Made by a program: the position numbers and the translations under genes
Part shown: in pieces, positions 1 through 6,190 of the stretch
Position numbering within the stretch: the stretch's first letter is position 1
Layout of the letters: each line of letters begins with the position of its first letter
Assembly (NCBI GenBank): GCA_040755975.1
Contig: JBFLZY010000107.1
Span: 1-7,516, forward strand
Direction: 5' to 3'
Length of the DNA: 7,516 nt
DNA from: JAIMBK01 sp040755975
GTDB taxonomy: Bacteria; Bacillota; Desulfotomaculia; Desulfotomaculales; Nap2-2B
The notes under the pieces: generated by a model
Told to the model about the DNA's origin: nothing
Seen by the model: only the letters and a program-made list of their open reading frames with translations
Databases searched by the model: none

Positions 1-32
1 ATGGTTGGTATTATCCAGCCTTTCCTGGTCAT
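1..32 (-). CDS. livM: Start of LivM-type ABC permease, cut by window edge
   Basis: Only the first ten codons are in the window, reading MTRKGWIIPT from an ATG whose first base is 32. The preceding gene stops at 38, leaving a 5-nt gap, and the end of that gene supplies a ribosome binding site (AGAGGTGA) about five bases before the ATG. A short Lys/Arg-containing start leading into a hydrophobic stretch is usual for LivM permeases, and livM normally follows livH directly. The identity therefore rests on gene order and spacing, not on domain evidence. It would be the second membrane subunit of the transporter encoded at 38-2221, with ATPase genes livG and livF expected beyond the edge. Confidence 0.6.
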   Translation of the reverse strand, partial: MTRKGWIIPT

Positions 33-37
33 CAACT

Positions 38-913
38 TCACCTCTTTGTTAAACTCTTAAAACCGCCGGGAAGGAAGAGCAGAACGAGCAAAAAGATTAC
101 CAGGCCGACGACGTCCTTGTAGCCCATGGAAATGTAACTGGCACCCAAAGACTCGGCAATCCCTAAAGTCAGACCGCCGAAAATGGCGCCCATGGTGCTC
201 CCCATTCCGCCCAGAATGGTAATGATAAACGCTTTCGCCGTGAACAGGTGGCCGATATCCGGCCAGAGATAAAACAAGGGCAGCAAAAGCGAACCCCCGG
301 CAGCGGCCAGCGCAGAACCGATCCCGAAAGTAATTACGGTTACCCGGGGGGCGTTCACACCCATATAAATAGCCGCGTTGCGGTCCTGCGCGGTGGCCCG
401 GATGGACCTGCCTAAATCGGTGCGGGTGAGAAAGAGATGCAAAAAGTACGTAAAGGCCATGGCAATGAAAAAGCCGATGGTCATCGGAACGCTGATGGAC
501 ATATCCCCGATAAAAAACGTGCTGCTGGAATAAGGGGTGGTTACCGAACGGTAGTCGGATTTGAAAATGAGCCGGATTACTTCCGTTAAGACAAGCATTA
601 TCCCAACCGTTAACAAAACCTGGTTTTCCGGTAAGATCGATTCAACCTCCACCAGGCGGTTGATCATGTACCTTTGCATTACACAACCAATCAGAAAAAG
701 AGCGGGCATGGCAATAAACATGCCGATATACGGGTCCAGCCCCCATTGTTGATAGCAAACATAGGTAATGTACATGCCCACCATGACCAGCGCGCCGTGC
801 GCCAGATTGATAATCTTCATCACACCCATGATCAGGGTCATCCCGATGGCAATCAGGGCATACATACCGCCCAGCAAAAAACCGCAAATAACCGTTTGTC
901 CAAATAAAGCCAT
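38..913 (-). CDS. livH: Branched-chain amino acid ABC transporter permease (LivH type)
   Basis: A 291-residue, very hydrophobic integral membrane protein of normal length for the LivH family (BPD_transp_2). It should form one half of the membrane channel of an ATP-driven importer for branched-chain or related amino acids, paired with LivM and fed by the lipoprotein encoded at 983-2221. Several membrane segments are visible, for example around residues 8-30, 40-55, 62-78, 98-116, 142-162, 192-212, 226-250 and 268-282. The stretch near residues 168-188 (GRSIRATAQDRNAAIYMGVN) is the cytoplasmic loop that contacts the ATPase in this family. The N-terminal run with NLAHGALVMVGMY (36-48) is also characteristic. 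The start is well supported: AGGAGGT lies seven bases before the ATG. The gene is 69 bp downstream of the binding-protein gene, and a hairpin lies in that gap. Actual substrate cannot be read from the sequence; urea, short amides and aromatic acids are used by relatives. Confidence 0.93.
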   Translation of the reverse strand: MALFGQTVICGFLLGGMYALIAIGMTLIMGVMKIINLAHGALVMVGMYITYVCYQQWGLDPYIGMFIAMPALFLIGCVMQRYMINRLVEVESILPENQVLLTVGIMLVLTEVIRLIFKSDYRSVTTPYSSSTFFIGDMSISVPMTIGFFIAMAFTYFLHLFLTRTDLGRSIRATAQDRNAAIYMGVNAPRVTVITFGIGSALAAAGGSLLLPLFYLWPDIGHLFTAKAFIITILGGMGSTMGAIFGGLTLGIAESLGASYISMGYKDVVGLVIFLLVLLFLPGGFKSLTKR

Positions 914-937
914 TCAAATTACCTCCTGTGCGGGAAG

Positions 938-968
938 AGGAGGGAGAGAAGGAATTTCTCCCCCTCCT
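938..968 (-). promoter_or_regulatory. Intergenic hairpin between livK and livH
   Basis: A 13-bp stem (938-950 pairs with 956-968) with a 5-nt loop. It is fully paired in the minus-strand RNA if one G-U pair is allowed. It begins 15 bases after the livK stop codon and ends 25 bases before the livH start. No run of U follows it on the minus strand, so it is not a classic intrinsic terminator. Hairpins at this place in binding-protein operons commonly protect the upstream message or partly stop transcription, giving more binding protein than permease; that role is inferred. Confidence 0.55.
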
Positions 969-982
969 GCCTACCTTCCTGG

Positions 983-2221
983 CTACTTCCTTTCTTTCCA
1001 CTTCGGCACCGGGTAAACTAAATTCGCCGAAGCCGCTTCCTCCGGCCAGACGACCTCCAGTTTGCCTTTCTGCCACTGCACAACGTAAGTGGTCGGCTTA
1101 TCCTGGTTGGTATACCCTTCCCAATCTTCAAACTTGATGGGCCCCATAATGGTCATCAGGTCGGTTTCCTTTAAAGCCTTCTGGATCCCCGCCGGAGTGA
1201 AATCCTTCGCCCGGCCCAGGGCATCGGCAATTACGTACATGGTGGCGTAAGCCTGTGCTCCGTGATAATCGGGTTCCTTGCCGTATTTATCTTTATACTT
1301 ATTGAAGTAGTCGGCCGCTCCTTTCCAGGCGACGTTGGGAATCCAGAGAGTGGTAGAAGCCACGTATTCAGAAGCGTCTCCGGCGTTTTCTTTAAATTCC
1401 GGCATGGTGTAGCCGGCGGCGCCGCCGATAAACAGGTTTACATTGAAATCAAGCTCTTTCATCTGCTTGGTGATTAGCGAAGCGTCCATTACGTAGGACA
1501 CGGCAAAAACCACATCGGGGTTGGCTTTCTTCATGTTCGCCAGCATGGGTTTAAAGTCGATGGCACCTTTTTCGTAAGCCTGGTCAAAAACGATGTTAAT
1601 GCCCTTTTGTTTGCAGACCTCCCGGAAACCTTCGGCGGAACTGGTGCCGAAATCGGTATTTTCATAGATTACCGCCATGTTTTTGGGCTTAATCACCTTG
1701 TCCATTAAATCCCACAGGGCGCCCGTGTATTTGCTGGCCGGTGCGGCCGTGCCCCGGAATATCCACTGCCAACCCTGTTGCGTAATTTTGTCCGCGGAAC
1801 CGGTCACAATCAAGAAGGGAATACCCCTGGACTGCGCGGTGCCGGCGATCACGTTGGTATTGGCGCTGCTGTAGCCGCCGCTGACCATAGCCACCTTATC
1901 CTGGTTGATTAACTTTTCGGCAGCCGCCTTGGCGGCGTCTTGCTTGCTCTGGTCGTCTTCAAAAAGCAACTCGATTTCTTTTCCTCCGACGGTCGTTTTG
2001 CCGGCTGCTTTCAACTCCTCGTAGGCCATTTCCATGGAATTTTTCTCCATGGCTCCAAACATCGCTTCACTCCCTGTCAGAGGGAGAATAACCCCCACTT
2101 TCACGGTTTCTTTTTTCGCCGCCTGTTCCTGCGGCTTGGCGCCCCCTCCTCCGCAGCCACCAACAACCATAATCCCGATGATCATTACCGCAGCCACGAA
2201 AATGCCCGTAATCCTCTTCAT
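983..2221 (-). CDS. livK: LivK-type amino acid-binding lipoprotein of an ABC importer
   Basis: A 412-residue solute-binding protein of the periplasmic-binding-protein type I fold (Peripla_BP_6 / LivK family), of usual length. Residues 1-22 are a lipoprotein signal peptide ending in VVGGC, so Cys23 would be lipidated and tether the protein to the outer face of the membrane. A Gly-rich, then charged linker (24-37) follows. The first lobe starts with VKVGVILPLTGSEAMFG (40-56), a hallmark of the family, and continues through LFEDDQSK (86-93) and VSGGYSSANTNVIA (113-126), which line the ligand cleft in relatives. The lobe-switching segment AVIYENTDFGTSSAEGF (183-199) is also typical. The start is firm: GGAAGGAG sits seven bases before the ATG. 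The gene leads directly into livH and livM. Ligand is not predictable from motifs alone; branched-chain amino acids are the default, aromatic acids or amides are alternatives. Confidence 0.92.
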   Translation of the reverse strand: MKRITGIFVAAVMIIGIMVVGGCGGGGAKPQEQAAKKETVKVGVILPLTGSEAMFGAMEKNSMEMAYEELKAAGKTTVGGKEIELLFEDDQSKQDAAKAAAEKLINQDKVAMVSGGYSSANTNVIAGTAQSRGIPFLIVTGSADKITQQGWQWIFRGTAAPASKYTGALWDLMDKVIKPKNMAVIYENTDFGTSSAEGFREVCKQKGINIVFDQAYEKGAIDFKPMLANMKKANPDVVFAVSYVMDASLITKQMKELDFNVNLFIGGAAGYTMPEFKENAGDASEYVASTTLWIPNVAWKGAADYFNKYKDKYGKEPDYHGAQAYATMYVIADALGRAKDFTPAGIQKALKETDLMTIMGPIKFEDWEGYTNQDKPTTYVVQWQKGKLEVVWPEEAASANLVYPVPKWKERK

Positions 2222-2357
2222 TTTTTCACTCCTTCCTTATTTTGAAATTTTCCCAACACTCCTCCAACTTGCGCTTCTGCCTCCACTGTCCGGCAAGCAA
2301 TCCTTTCTTGCTTCCCACCCCCCAACAAACACCTTTCTTTAAAACCACGGATGTTTT

Positions 2358-3425
2358 TTAAGGCTGGTGCGACCATTCACGCAGGGCATTAATCAGATCG
2401 GGCCCGACAACGGGTGCAAACTTAGTGTAGAGCGGCTCCCATACTTTCTTCCAGACCTTCCTTTCCTCCTCCGTCTGGACGTGGATTTTAACCTTGCCGG
2501 AAGCTTTCATCCTGGCCAGATCGCGTTCATTTAATTCCTTTGCCTTTTCCCTTTCCCAGGCGGTAACTTCCGCCATGGTTTCCTGGATTATTTTCCGGAC
2601 GTCCTCAGGCAGCGATTGCCAGAAGGAAGCATTTGTTAAGACGACGTAGCACATAAAGCCGTGGTTGCTGATGGTGATGTAGGGCTGGACCTCGTAAAAT
2701 TTTTGGGAGACGATATTGGACATGGTATTTTCCTGGCCGTGCACCGCGCCGCTGGCCAGAGCCCGGTAAACTTCGTTAAAAGGCAGCTGAACGGTTTCTG
2801 CTCCGAAAGCATGAAACTGTTCTTCCAGTACCCTGCTGTTCATCATAACGCGAAAAGTCAATCCGTAAAAATCGGCGGGATAAACAAGCGGCCGTTTATT
2901 GCTGGTCATCTGTTTAAAACCGTTATCCCAGTAAGCCAGGGGCAAAAGATTGTTCTTCCTCATGGCGTCGGCCAGCTTTTTGCCGATTTCGCCATCCGTG
3001 GCCCGGTGGACCTGATCCGTGTCGGTAAAAGCATAAGGTAGATCAAACAACTGCATTTCCGGAAACATTTCGCCAAGTTTAGAGGTAGTGGGGGCAATCA
3101 ACTGCACTTTGTTTTCTTCCAGGGCGGTTAATTCTTCGCCGTCTTTATATAAGACCGAGTTGGGAAAAACCTGCACCTCCACCCGGTTCCCCGTGCGCTC
3201 TGCCACCAGCCTCGCAAACCATAAGGCCGCCTGCCCTTTGGGCGTATCTTCAGCAACGACGTGAGAGAATTTGATGACAATTTTCTCGCCGGGCTTTACC
3301 TGCTCGCGATCGGGCAATCTTTTTGCGCAACCGGGTAACGTTATTGCTACGACGAAAATAAACAAGCAACAAAACAAGCGGTTCACTTTTGAAAAACTTA
3401 CTCCTTTCCCGATCTGCCCGGCCAT
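2358..3425 (-). CDS. TRAP-type (DctP family) carboxylate-binding lipoprotein, without membrane partners
   Basis: A 355-residue extracytoplasmic binding protein of the TRAP (DctP) family. The N-terminus is a lipoprotein signal peptide with lipobox LPGC, so Cys33 is the expected anchor. Mature domain: IVIKFSHVVAEDTPKGQAA (49-67) opens the first lobe. YGLTFRVMMNSRVL (187-200) carries Arg192, at the position where most TRAP binding proteins hold the substrate carboxylate. LPFNEVYRALASG and HGQENTMSNI (214-226, 229-238) are the family signature. Start choice is uncertain. The ATG at 3425 has only a poor GGGA close to it. A GTG at 3386 (codon 14) would give a more typical lipoprotein start (MNRLFCCLF), with AAAGGAG upstream but about 14 bases away. 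No DctQ or DctM gene lies on either side. The gene follows a CitA/DcuS-type two-component pair, as dctB sits beside dctS-dctR in Bacillus subtilis, so a co-sensor role is plausible (inference). Confidence 0.9.
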   Translation of the reverse strand: MAGQIGKGVSFSKVNRLFCCLFIFVVAITLPGCAKRLPDREQVKPGEKIVIKFSHVVAEDTPKGQAALWFARLVAERTGNRVEVQVFPNSVLYKDGEELTALEENKVQLIAPTTSKLGEMFPEMQLFDLPYAFTDTDQVHRATDGEIGKKLADAMRKNNLLPLAYWDNGFKQMTSNKRPLVYPADFYGLTFRVMMNSRVLEEQFHAFGAETVQLPFNEVYRALASGAVHGQENTMSNIVSQKFYEVQPYITISNHGFMCYVVLTNASFWQSLPEDVRKIIQETMAEVTAWEREKAKELNERDLARMKASGKVKIHVQTEEERKVWKKVWEPLYTKFAPVVGPDLINALREWSHQP

Positions 3426-3464
3426 GTCCCGCTTTGAAAACTATTCTGAAAATAATACAAATAC

Positions 3465-3494
3465 ATTTTAATTTATGGAAATTAAAAATTACAA
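3465..3494 (-). promoter_or_regulatory. Predicted sigma-A type promoter for the TRAP binding protein
   Basis: On the minus strand TTGTAA (3494-3489) and TAAAAT (3470-3465) match the -35 and -10 consensus at four and five of six positions, with an 18-bp spacer. Transcription would begin near 3458, about 33 bases before the ATG at 3425. The region is much richer in A and T than the flanking genes. An inverted repeat fills the spacer and overlaps the -10 box, and a second lies just upstream of the -35 box, so this looks like a regulated promoter. It would let the binding-protein gene be expressed separately from the kinase and regulator genes. Confidence 0.45.
3466..3487. promoter_or_regulatory. 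AT-rich inverted repeat over the promoter spacer (possible operator)
   Basis: Perfect 9-bp inverted repeat, TTTTAATTT and AAATTAAAA, separated by 4 bp. It lies between and over the predicted -35 and -10 boxes. CitB/DcuR-family regulators are known to bind AT-rich sites, so this is a candidate site for the regulator encoded at 3541-4218. A site in the spacer would more naturally repress than activate. The symmetry is plainly visible; the function is inferred. Confidence 0.4.
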
Positions 3495-3500
3495 TATTCT

Positions 3501-3522
3501 GACCATATTTATATTTATGGTC
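3501..3522. promoter_or_regulatory. Inverted repeat GACCATA-N8-TATGGTC upstream of the promoter (possible activator site)
   Basis: Perfect 7-bp inverted repeat with an 8-bp AT-only centre, one centre-to-centre helical turn-and-a-half wide. It is centred about 53 bp upstream of the predicted start of transcription and ends seven bp before the -35 box, where an activating response regulator commonly binds. It also lies in the 3' tail of the regulator message. On the minus strand no U-run follows it, so it is a poor terminator for that gene; on the plus strand it is followed by TTTTTGTT, but no plus-strand gene needs one. Confidence 0.4.
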
Positions 3523-3540
3523 TTTTTGTTCTCGGCAACC

Positions 3541-4218
3541 TTAAATAGCTTTATACCTTTTGATGGGGCGGCCGACAGACCCGTATTGCAACTCTAGCTC
3601 TACTTTTCCCCGCAGGCAGAGGTATTCCAGATAGCGTCTGACGGTAACTCTCGCCAGACCCAAATCGACGGCAATTTCTTCTGCCGACAACGGTTGCTTT
3701 TGCTTGAGCAGGTACAGTAAAATCTGCCTTAAAGTGAGTTCATTTAACCCTTTGGGCAAGTCTTCTCCACTGCCGACACTTCTCCGGGTTAATGATAAGC
3801 CGTCCAACTCTTCCTGCTGGAAAAAAGGCTTTTTGCTCAGGCGCTTTTTCAACAAAGCGTAATTTTCCAGGGCAATCTGGAGACGGTTAAATTTAAAGGG
3901 CTTAATTATATAATCAACTGCTCCGTAACGAAAAGAATTCTGGATTGTTTCCGCGTCGTGGGCCGCCGTAACCAGGATCACATCGGTCGGCAGGCCCTGT
4001 TTTCTGATTTCCTGCAGGGCGGCCACACCGTTCATGTCTGGAAGATAGACATCCAAAAGGGCCAGGGAAGGACTCAGCTCGCCAATCATGACCAGGGCTT
4101 CCCTGCCTGTTTTCGCCACCCCTACCACCTTAAAGCCGGGCACGGCGTTTACAAAGCTGCGGTTTATTTCGATGACCATGGGGTCGTCTTCGACGATCAC
4201 TACGTCAATGCAGTCCAT
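3541..4218 (-). CDS. Response regulator of the CitB/DcuR/DctR family
   Basis: A 225-residue two-component regulator, the normal size for the family that includes CitB, DcuR, DctR and MalR. Residues 1-120 form the receiver domain: acidic pocket Glu10-Asp11-Asp12, phospho-acceptor Asp56 in LLDVYLPDMNG, switch Thr84 in LVTAA, and Lys106 in IIKPF. A linker of about 35 residues leads to a C-terminal DNA-binding domain (about 158-210), where LSAEEIAVDLGLARVTVRRYLEYL (177-200) reads as a helix-turn-helix of the type found in this family. The ATG at 4218 is chosen because the receiver fold starts there (DVVIVEDD) and a GGGGGA motif lies about eight bases upstream. The frame stays open up to a GTG at 4368, but the added residues match no receiver and lie partly in a repeat element. 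Its kinase is the upstream gene at 4560-6155; the target is probably the promoter at 3465-3494. Confidence 0.93.
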   Translation of the reverse strand: MDCIDVVIVEDDPMVIEINRSFVNAVPGFKVVGVAKTGREALVMIGELSPSLALLDVYLPDMNGVAALQEIRKQGLPTDVILVTAAHDAETIQNSFRYGAVDYIIKPFKFNRLQIALENYALLKKRLSKKPFFQQEELDGLSLTRRSVGSGEDLPKGLNELTLRQILLYLLKQKQPLSAEEIAVDLGLARVTVRRYLEYLCLRGKVELELQYGSVGRPIKRYKAI

Positions 4219-4288
4219 TCGGATTATCCCCCACTTTCGAAACATTAAACACACAATGAGCAAGGTAAAAATAGGTATCCAGGTAACC

Positions 4289-4349
4289 AGCCGGGGCATG
4301 GAATTAGGGTAAATTTCAGTGAAACCGCTCGACTTAAGCCGGGGCATGG
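4289..4349. repeat. Direct repeat of 13 bp, 48 bp apart
   Basis: AGCCGGGGCATGG occurs at 4289-4301 and again at 4337-4349, exactly 48 bp apart. A third copy of its core (CCGGGGCATGG) lies inverted at 4533-4543. The second and third copies form the ends of the structured element at 4332-4553; the first lies outside it. Because the spacing is a multiple of three, the open frame upstream of the regulator reads MPRL twice. Confidence 0.75.
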
Positions 4350-4553
4350 CCCTGCACTCACCGAACACTCCTTGTTTGCTACCGGTTAGCAGCTTTTTTA
4401 GTTGCCGATAGCAACCACGAAGATATGGGAACAGGGAGTGCCGGTCCTTGAGCTGCCGCCTTTGTTAATGAGTGCGGACCCGAAGCGAGCCTGGTACTCT
4501 TACTCGCAAAGCAGGAGTGAGTTGGGACAAAGCCATGCCCCGGGGGGTTAAGT
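4332..4553 (-). other. Structured palindromic element between kinase and regulator genes (possible ncRNA or mobile-element remnant)
   Basis: A 222-bp segment bounded by an inverted repeat. ACTTAA plus CCGGGGCATGGC occurs at 4332-4337/4339-4350 and in reverse at 4548-4553/4532-4543, with one versus four bases between the two blocks. Inside are further stems: GCACTCA 4354-4360 with TGAGTGC 4469-4475; CACTCC 4366-4371 with GGAGTG 4435-4440; TTGCTACCGG 4376-4385 with CCGATAGCAA 4405-4414; and ACTC-TT-ACTC 4496-4505 with GAGTGAGT 4515-4522. The first three nest inside one another. The 10-bp stem is fully paired only in minus-strand RNA, where its odd position is a G-U pair, which favours an RNA made along with the flanking genes. 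It starts seven bases after the kinase stop codon. No transposase is encoded. It could be a small non-autonomous mobile element, an insertion-sequence end carrying a guide-type RNA, or a leader RNA for the regulator. I do not recognise the family. Confidence 0.5.
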
Positions 4554-4559
4554 GAATAC

Positions 4560-6155
4560 TTACGACTTCGGGATGCTGATTTTGATCTCTGTTCCTTTCC
4601 TTGGCCGCGATTTCATTTCCAGCACACCCCCCAGGCGAGTGAGGTGCGCCTTCACCAGATACAGGCCGAGGCCGCGTCCCTTTTCCGCCTTCGTCGAAAC
4701 CCCGCGCTCGAAAATCCGCTCCCGGAGTTCTTCCGGAATGCCCGTTCCGGAATCCCGGATAATAATCCCCAATTCATCCGGCCGGTCAAAGATGCCGAAA
4801 TAAATTTGCCTCTGCGAAGGTTCCAGATCTTTGACGGCATCCAAGGCGTTTTCCAATAAATTGCCCAGGATTACCACCAGGTCGGATCCGTCGATAAAAG
4901 AAGGCAAAGCCTGCAGACGGCTTTGGCGATCGATGGTCATGTTGATTTGGAGTTCTTTGGCCCGGCTGTACTTGCCCAGCAGAAGCCCGGCGATACTGTA
5001 CTCCCGGATGTGGCGCGTAAGAAAATTAGTAATTTCCTCCTGTTCCTCGGTCACCTGAAAAATAAAGTCCAGCGCCTGGTCTGATTTACCCAGCTGGATT
5101 AGCCCGGCAATGGTATGGAGTTTATTCATGTACTCGTGATTTTGGACCCTTAAAGCCTCAATAAAAGTTTTTACGCCGGTCAACTCTTCAGCTAACCGGT
5201 TTAACTCCGTTTTGTCCCGCAGGGTGGCCACCGCGCCCACCACCATCCCCTTGACCTTAATGGGAACGCAATTGCTGATGACCGTTGTGCCGTTAAAAAC
5301 AAATTCCTGGTTTAATTCCGGCTCCCCGCTTTTTAAAACGCGGGAAAGAAAATCTTTGGCAATGACCCTGCTAACAGGCCGGCCTACCACCTGTTCACCG
5401 ACCCCCAGAAGACGGCCGGCTTCCCTGTTCAGCAACGTAATATTCTCGTGGTTGTCAATGGCAATAACTCCTTCGCCCATTGCCTGAAAAGTTGCGTTGC
5501 GCTCCTCTAAAAGCCGCCCGATTTCTTCCGGCTCCATTCCGAACATTGCCCCTTTAATCCGGCTGGCCAAAAACAAAGAGCCAACCAGGCCTACAAACAA
5601 CCCCACCGCCAGGGAAGGGTAGATTTGCGGATGAATAACCCTGAGCAGTTCGCCGGCAGTGGGAGTAAGCACGCCCACCACCACCACCCCGACCTGCCGC
5701 GTCCCTTCATCGGTTTTGACGGGTGTAAAAGCACGTACGGAAGGGCCCATTATCCCCGTTGTATAGGAGATATATTCGCGATCATGCAGGGAAAGATTGA
5801 TATCTTCATCCTCAAAAGGTTTTCCAATGCGTTCCGCGATTGGGTGGGAATAACGGATTTTATGCAGATCAACAATCACTATGTAATCAACACCCGTAGC
5901 CAGCCGGATCTTTTCGGCAACGGGCTGGATCGCCTTCTCCCCACCCGGCTTGCCGACGTTATCTTGAATTACTTCCATCTGGGCCAGCGTGCGGGCAATG
6001 GCCAGGGCGCGGTTGCCCATTTCCCTTTCCAGCATGTCGGATATTCTTACGGAGATAATCAGTCCGCCAATGAAAACAGCCAGGACTACCGAAACAAAAG
6101 AGAGGAGGGCCAGTTTGTGCCGCAAGGCAAAACACTTTGCTTTTATACCGGACAT
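4560..6155 (-). CDS. Sensor histidine kinase of the CitA/DcuS/DctS family
   Basis: A 531-residue membrane kinase with the full family layout. Membrane segment 1 is at about 14-36, followed by an extracytoplasmic Cache/PAS-like sensor (about 40-172), membrane segment 2 (about 179-198), a cytoplasmic PAS domain (about 215-315), a SpoB-type dimerisation domain and an ATPase domain (about 420-529). The phosphorylated residue is His340 in RVQNHEYMNKLH. ATP-binding boxes are NLLENALDAV (432-441), DSGTGIPEE (468-476) and GRGLGL (493-498). In the sensor, RYSHP gives Arg101 and His104, and SVRAFTP gives Arg141; these match the residues that grip carboxylates in CitA and DcuS. The likely signal is therefore a di- or tricarboxylate, probably helped by the binding protein encoded at 2358-3425. 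I chose the ATG at 6155, with a weak GGGTG before it, over a GTG four codons upstream that has no ribosome binding site. Its partner regulator is at 3541-4218, separated by an unusual 341-bp gap. Confidence 0.94.
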   Translation of the reverse strand: MSGIKAKCFALRHKLALLSFVSVVLAVFIGGLIISVRISDMLEREMGNRALAIARTLAQMEVIQDNVGKPGGEKAIQPVAEKIRLATGVDYIVIVDLHKIRYSHPIAERIGKPFEDEDINLSLHDREYISYTTGIMGPSVRAFTPVKTDEGTRQVGVVVVGVLTPTAGELLRVIHPQIYPSLAVGLFVGLVGSLFLASRIKGAMFGMEPEEIGRLLEERNATFQAMGEGVIAIDNHENITLLNREAGRLLGVGEQVVGRPVSRVIAKDFLSRVLKSGEPELNQEFVFNGTTVISNCVPIKVKGMVVGAVATLRDKTELNRLAEELTGVKTFIEALRVQNHEYMNKLHTIAGLIQLGKSDQALDFIFQVTEEQEEITNFLTRHIREYSIAGLLLGKYSRAKELQINMTIDRQSRLQALPSFIDGSDLVVILGNLLENALDAVKDLEPSQRQIYFGIFDRPDELGIIIRDSGTGIPEELRERIFERGVSTKAEKGRGLGLYLVKAHLTRLGGVLEMKSRPRKGTEIKISIPKS

Positions 6156-6190
6156 AAGCACACCCACAAAATCAGATGTTATTTGTCATT

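Noticed and set aside
642..1076. Long minus-strand frame overlapping livH and the end of livK
   Set aside because: It lies in another frame over two well-supported genes, its protein is rich in Gly/Arg/His/Cys without any domain, and it has no credible start.
2222..2357. T-box or other amino-acid riboswitch before livK
   Set aside because: The leader is short and purine-rich; I see no T-box core motif, no terminator/antiterminator pair and no U-run.
4332..4553. Group II intron fragment
   Set aside because: I looked for a GTGCG-type 5' end and the domain V hairpin with its conserved catalytic triad and found only a loose GTGCGG match, with no domain V.
4289..4553. CRISPR array
   Set aside because: Only two direct copies of a 13-bp repeat and one inverted copy; spacing and orientation do not fit repeat-spacer units.
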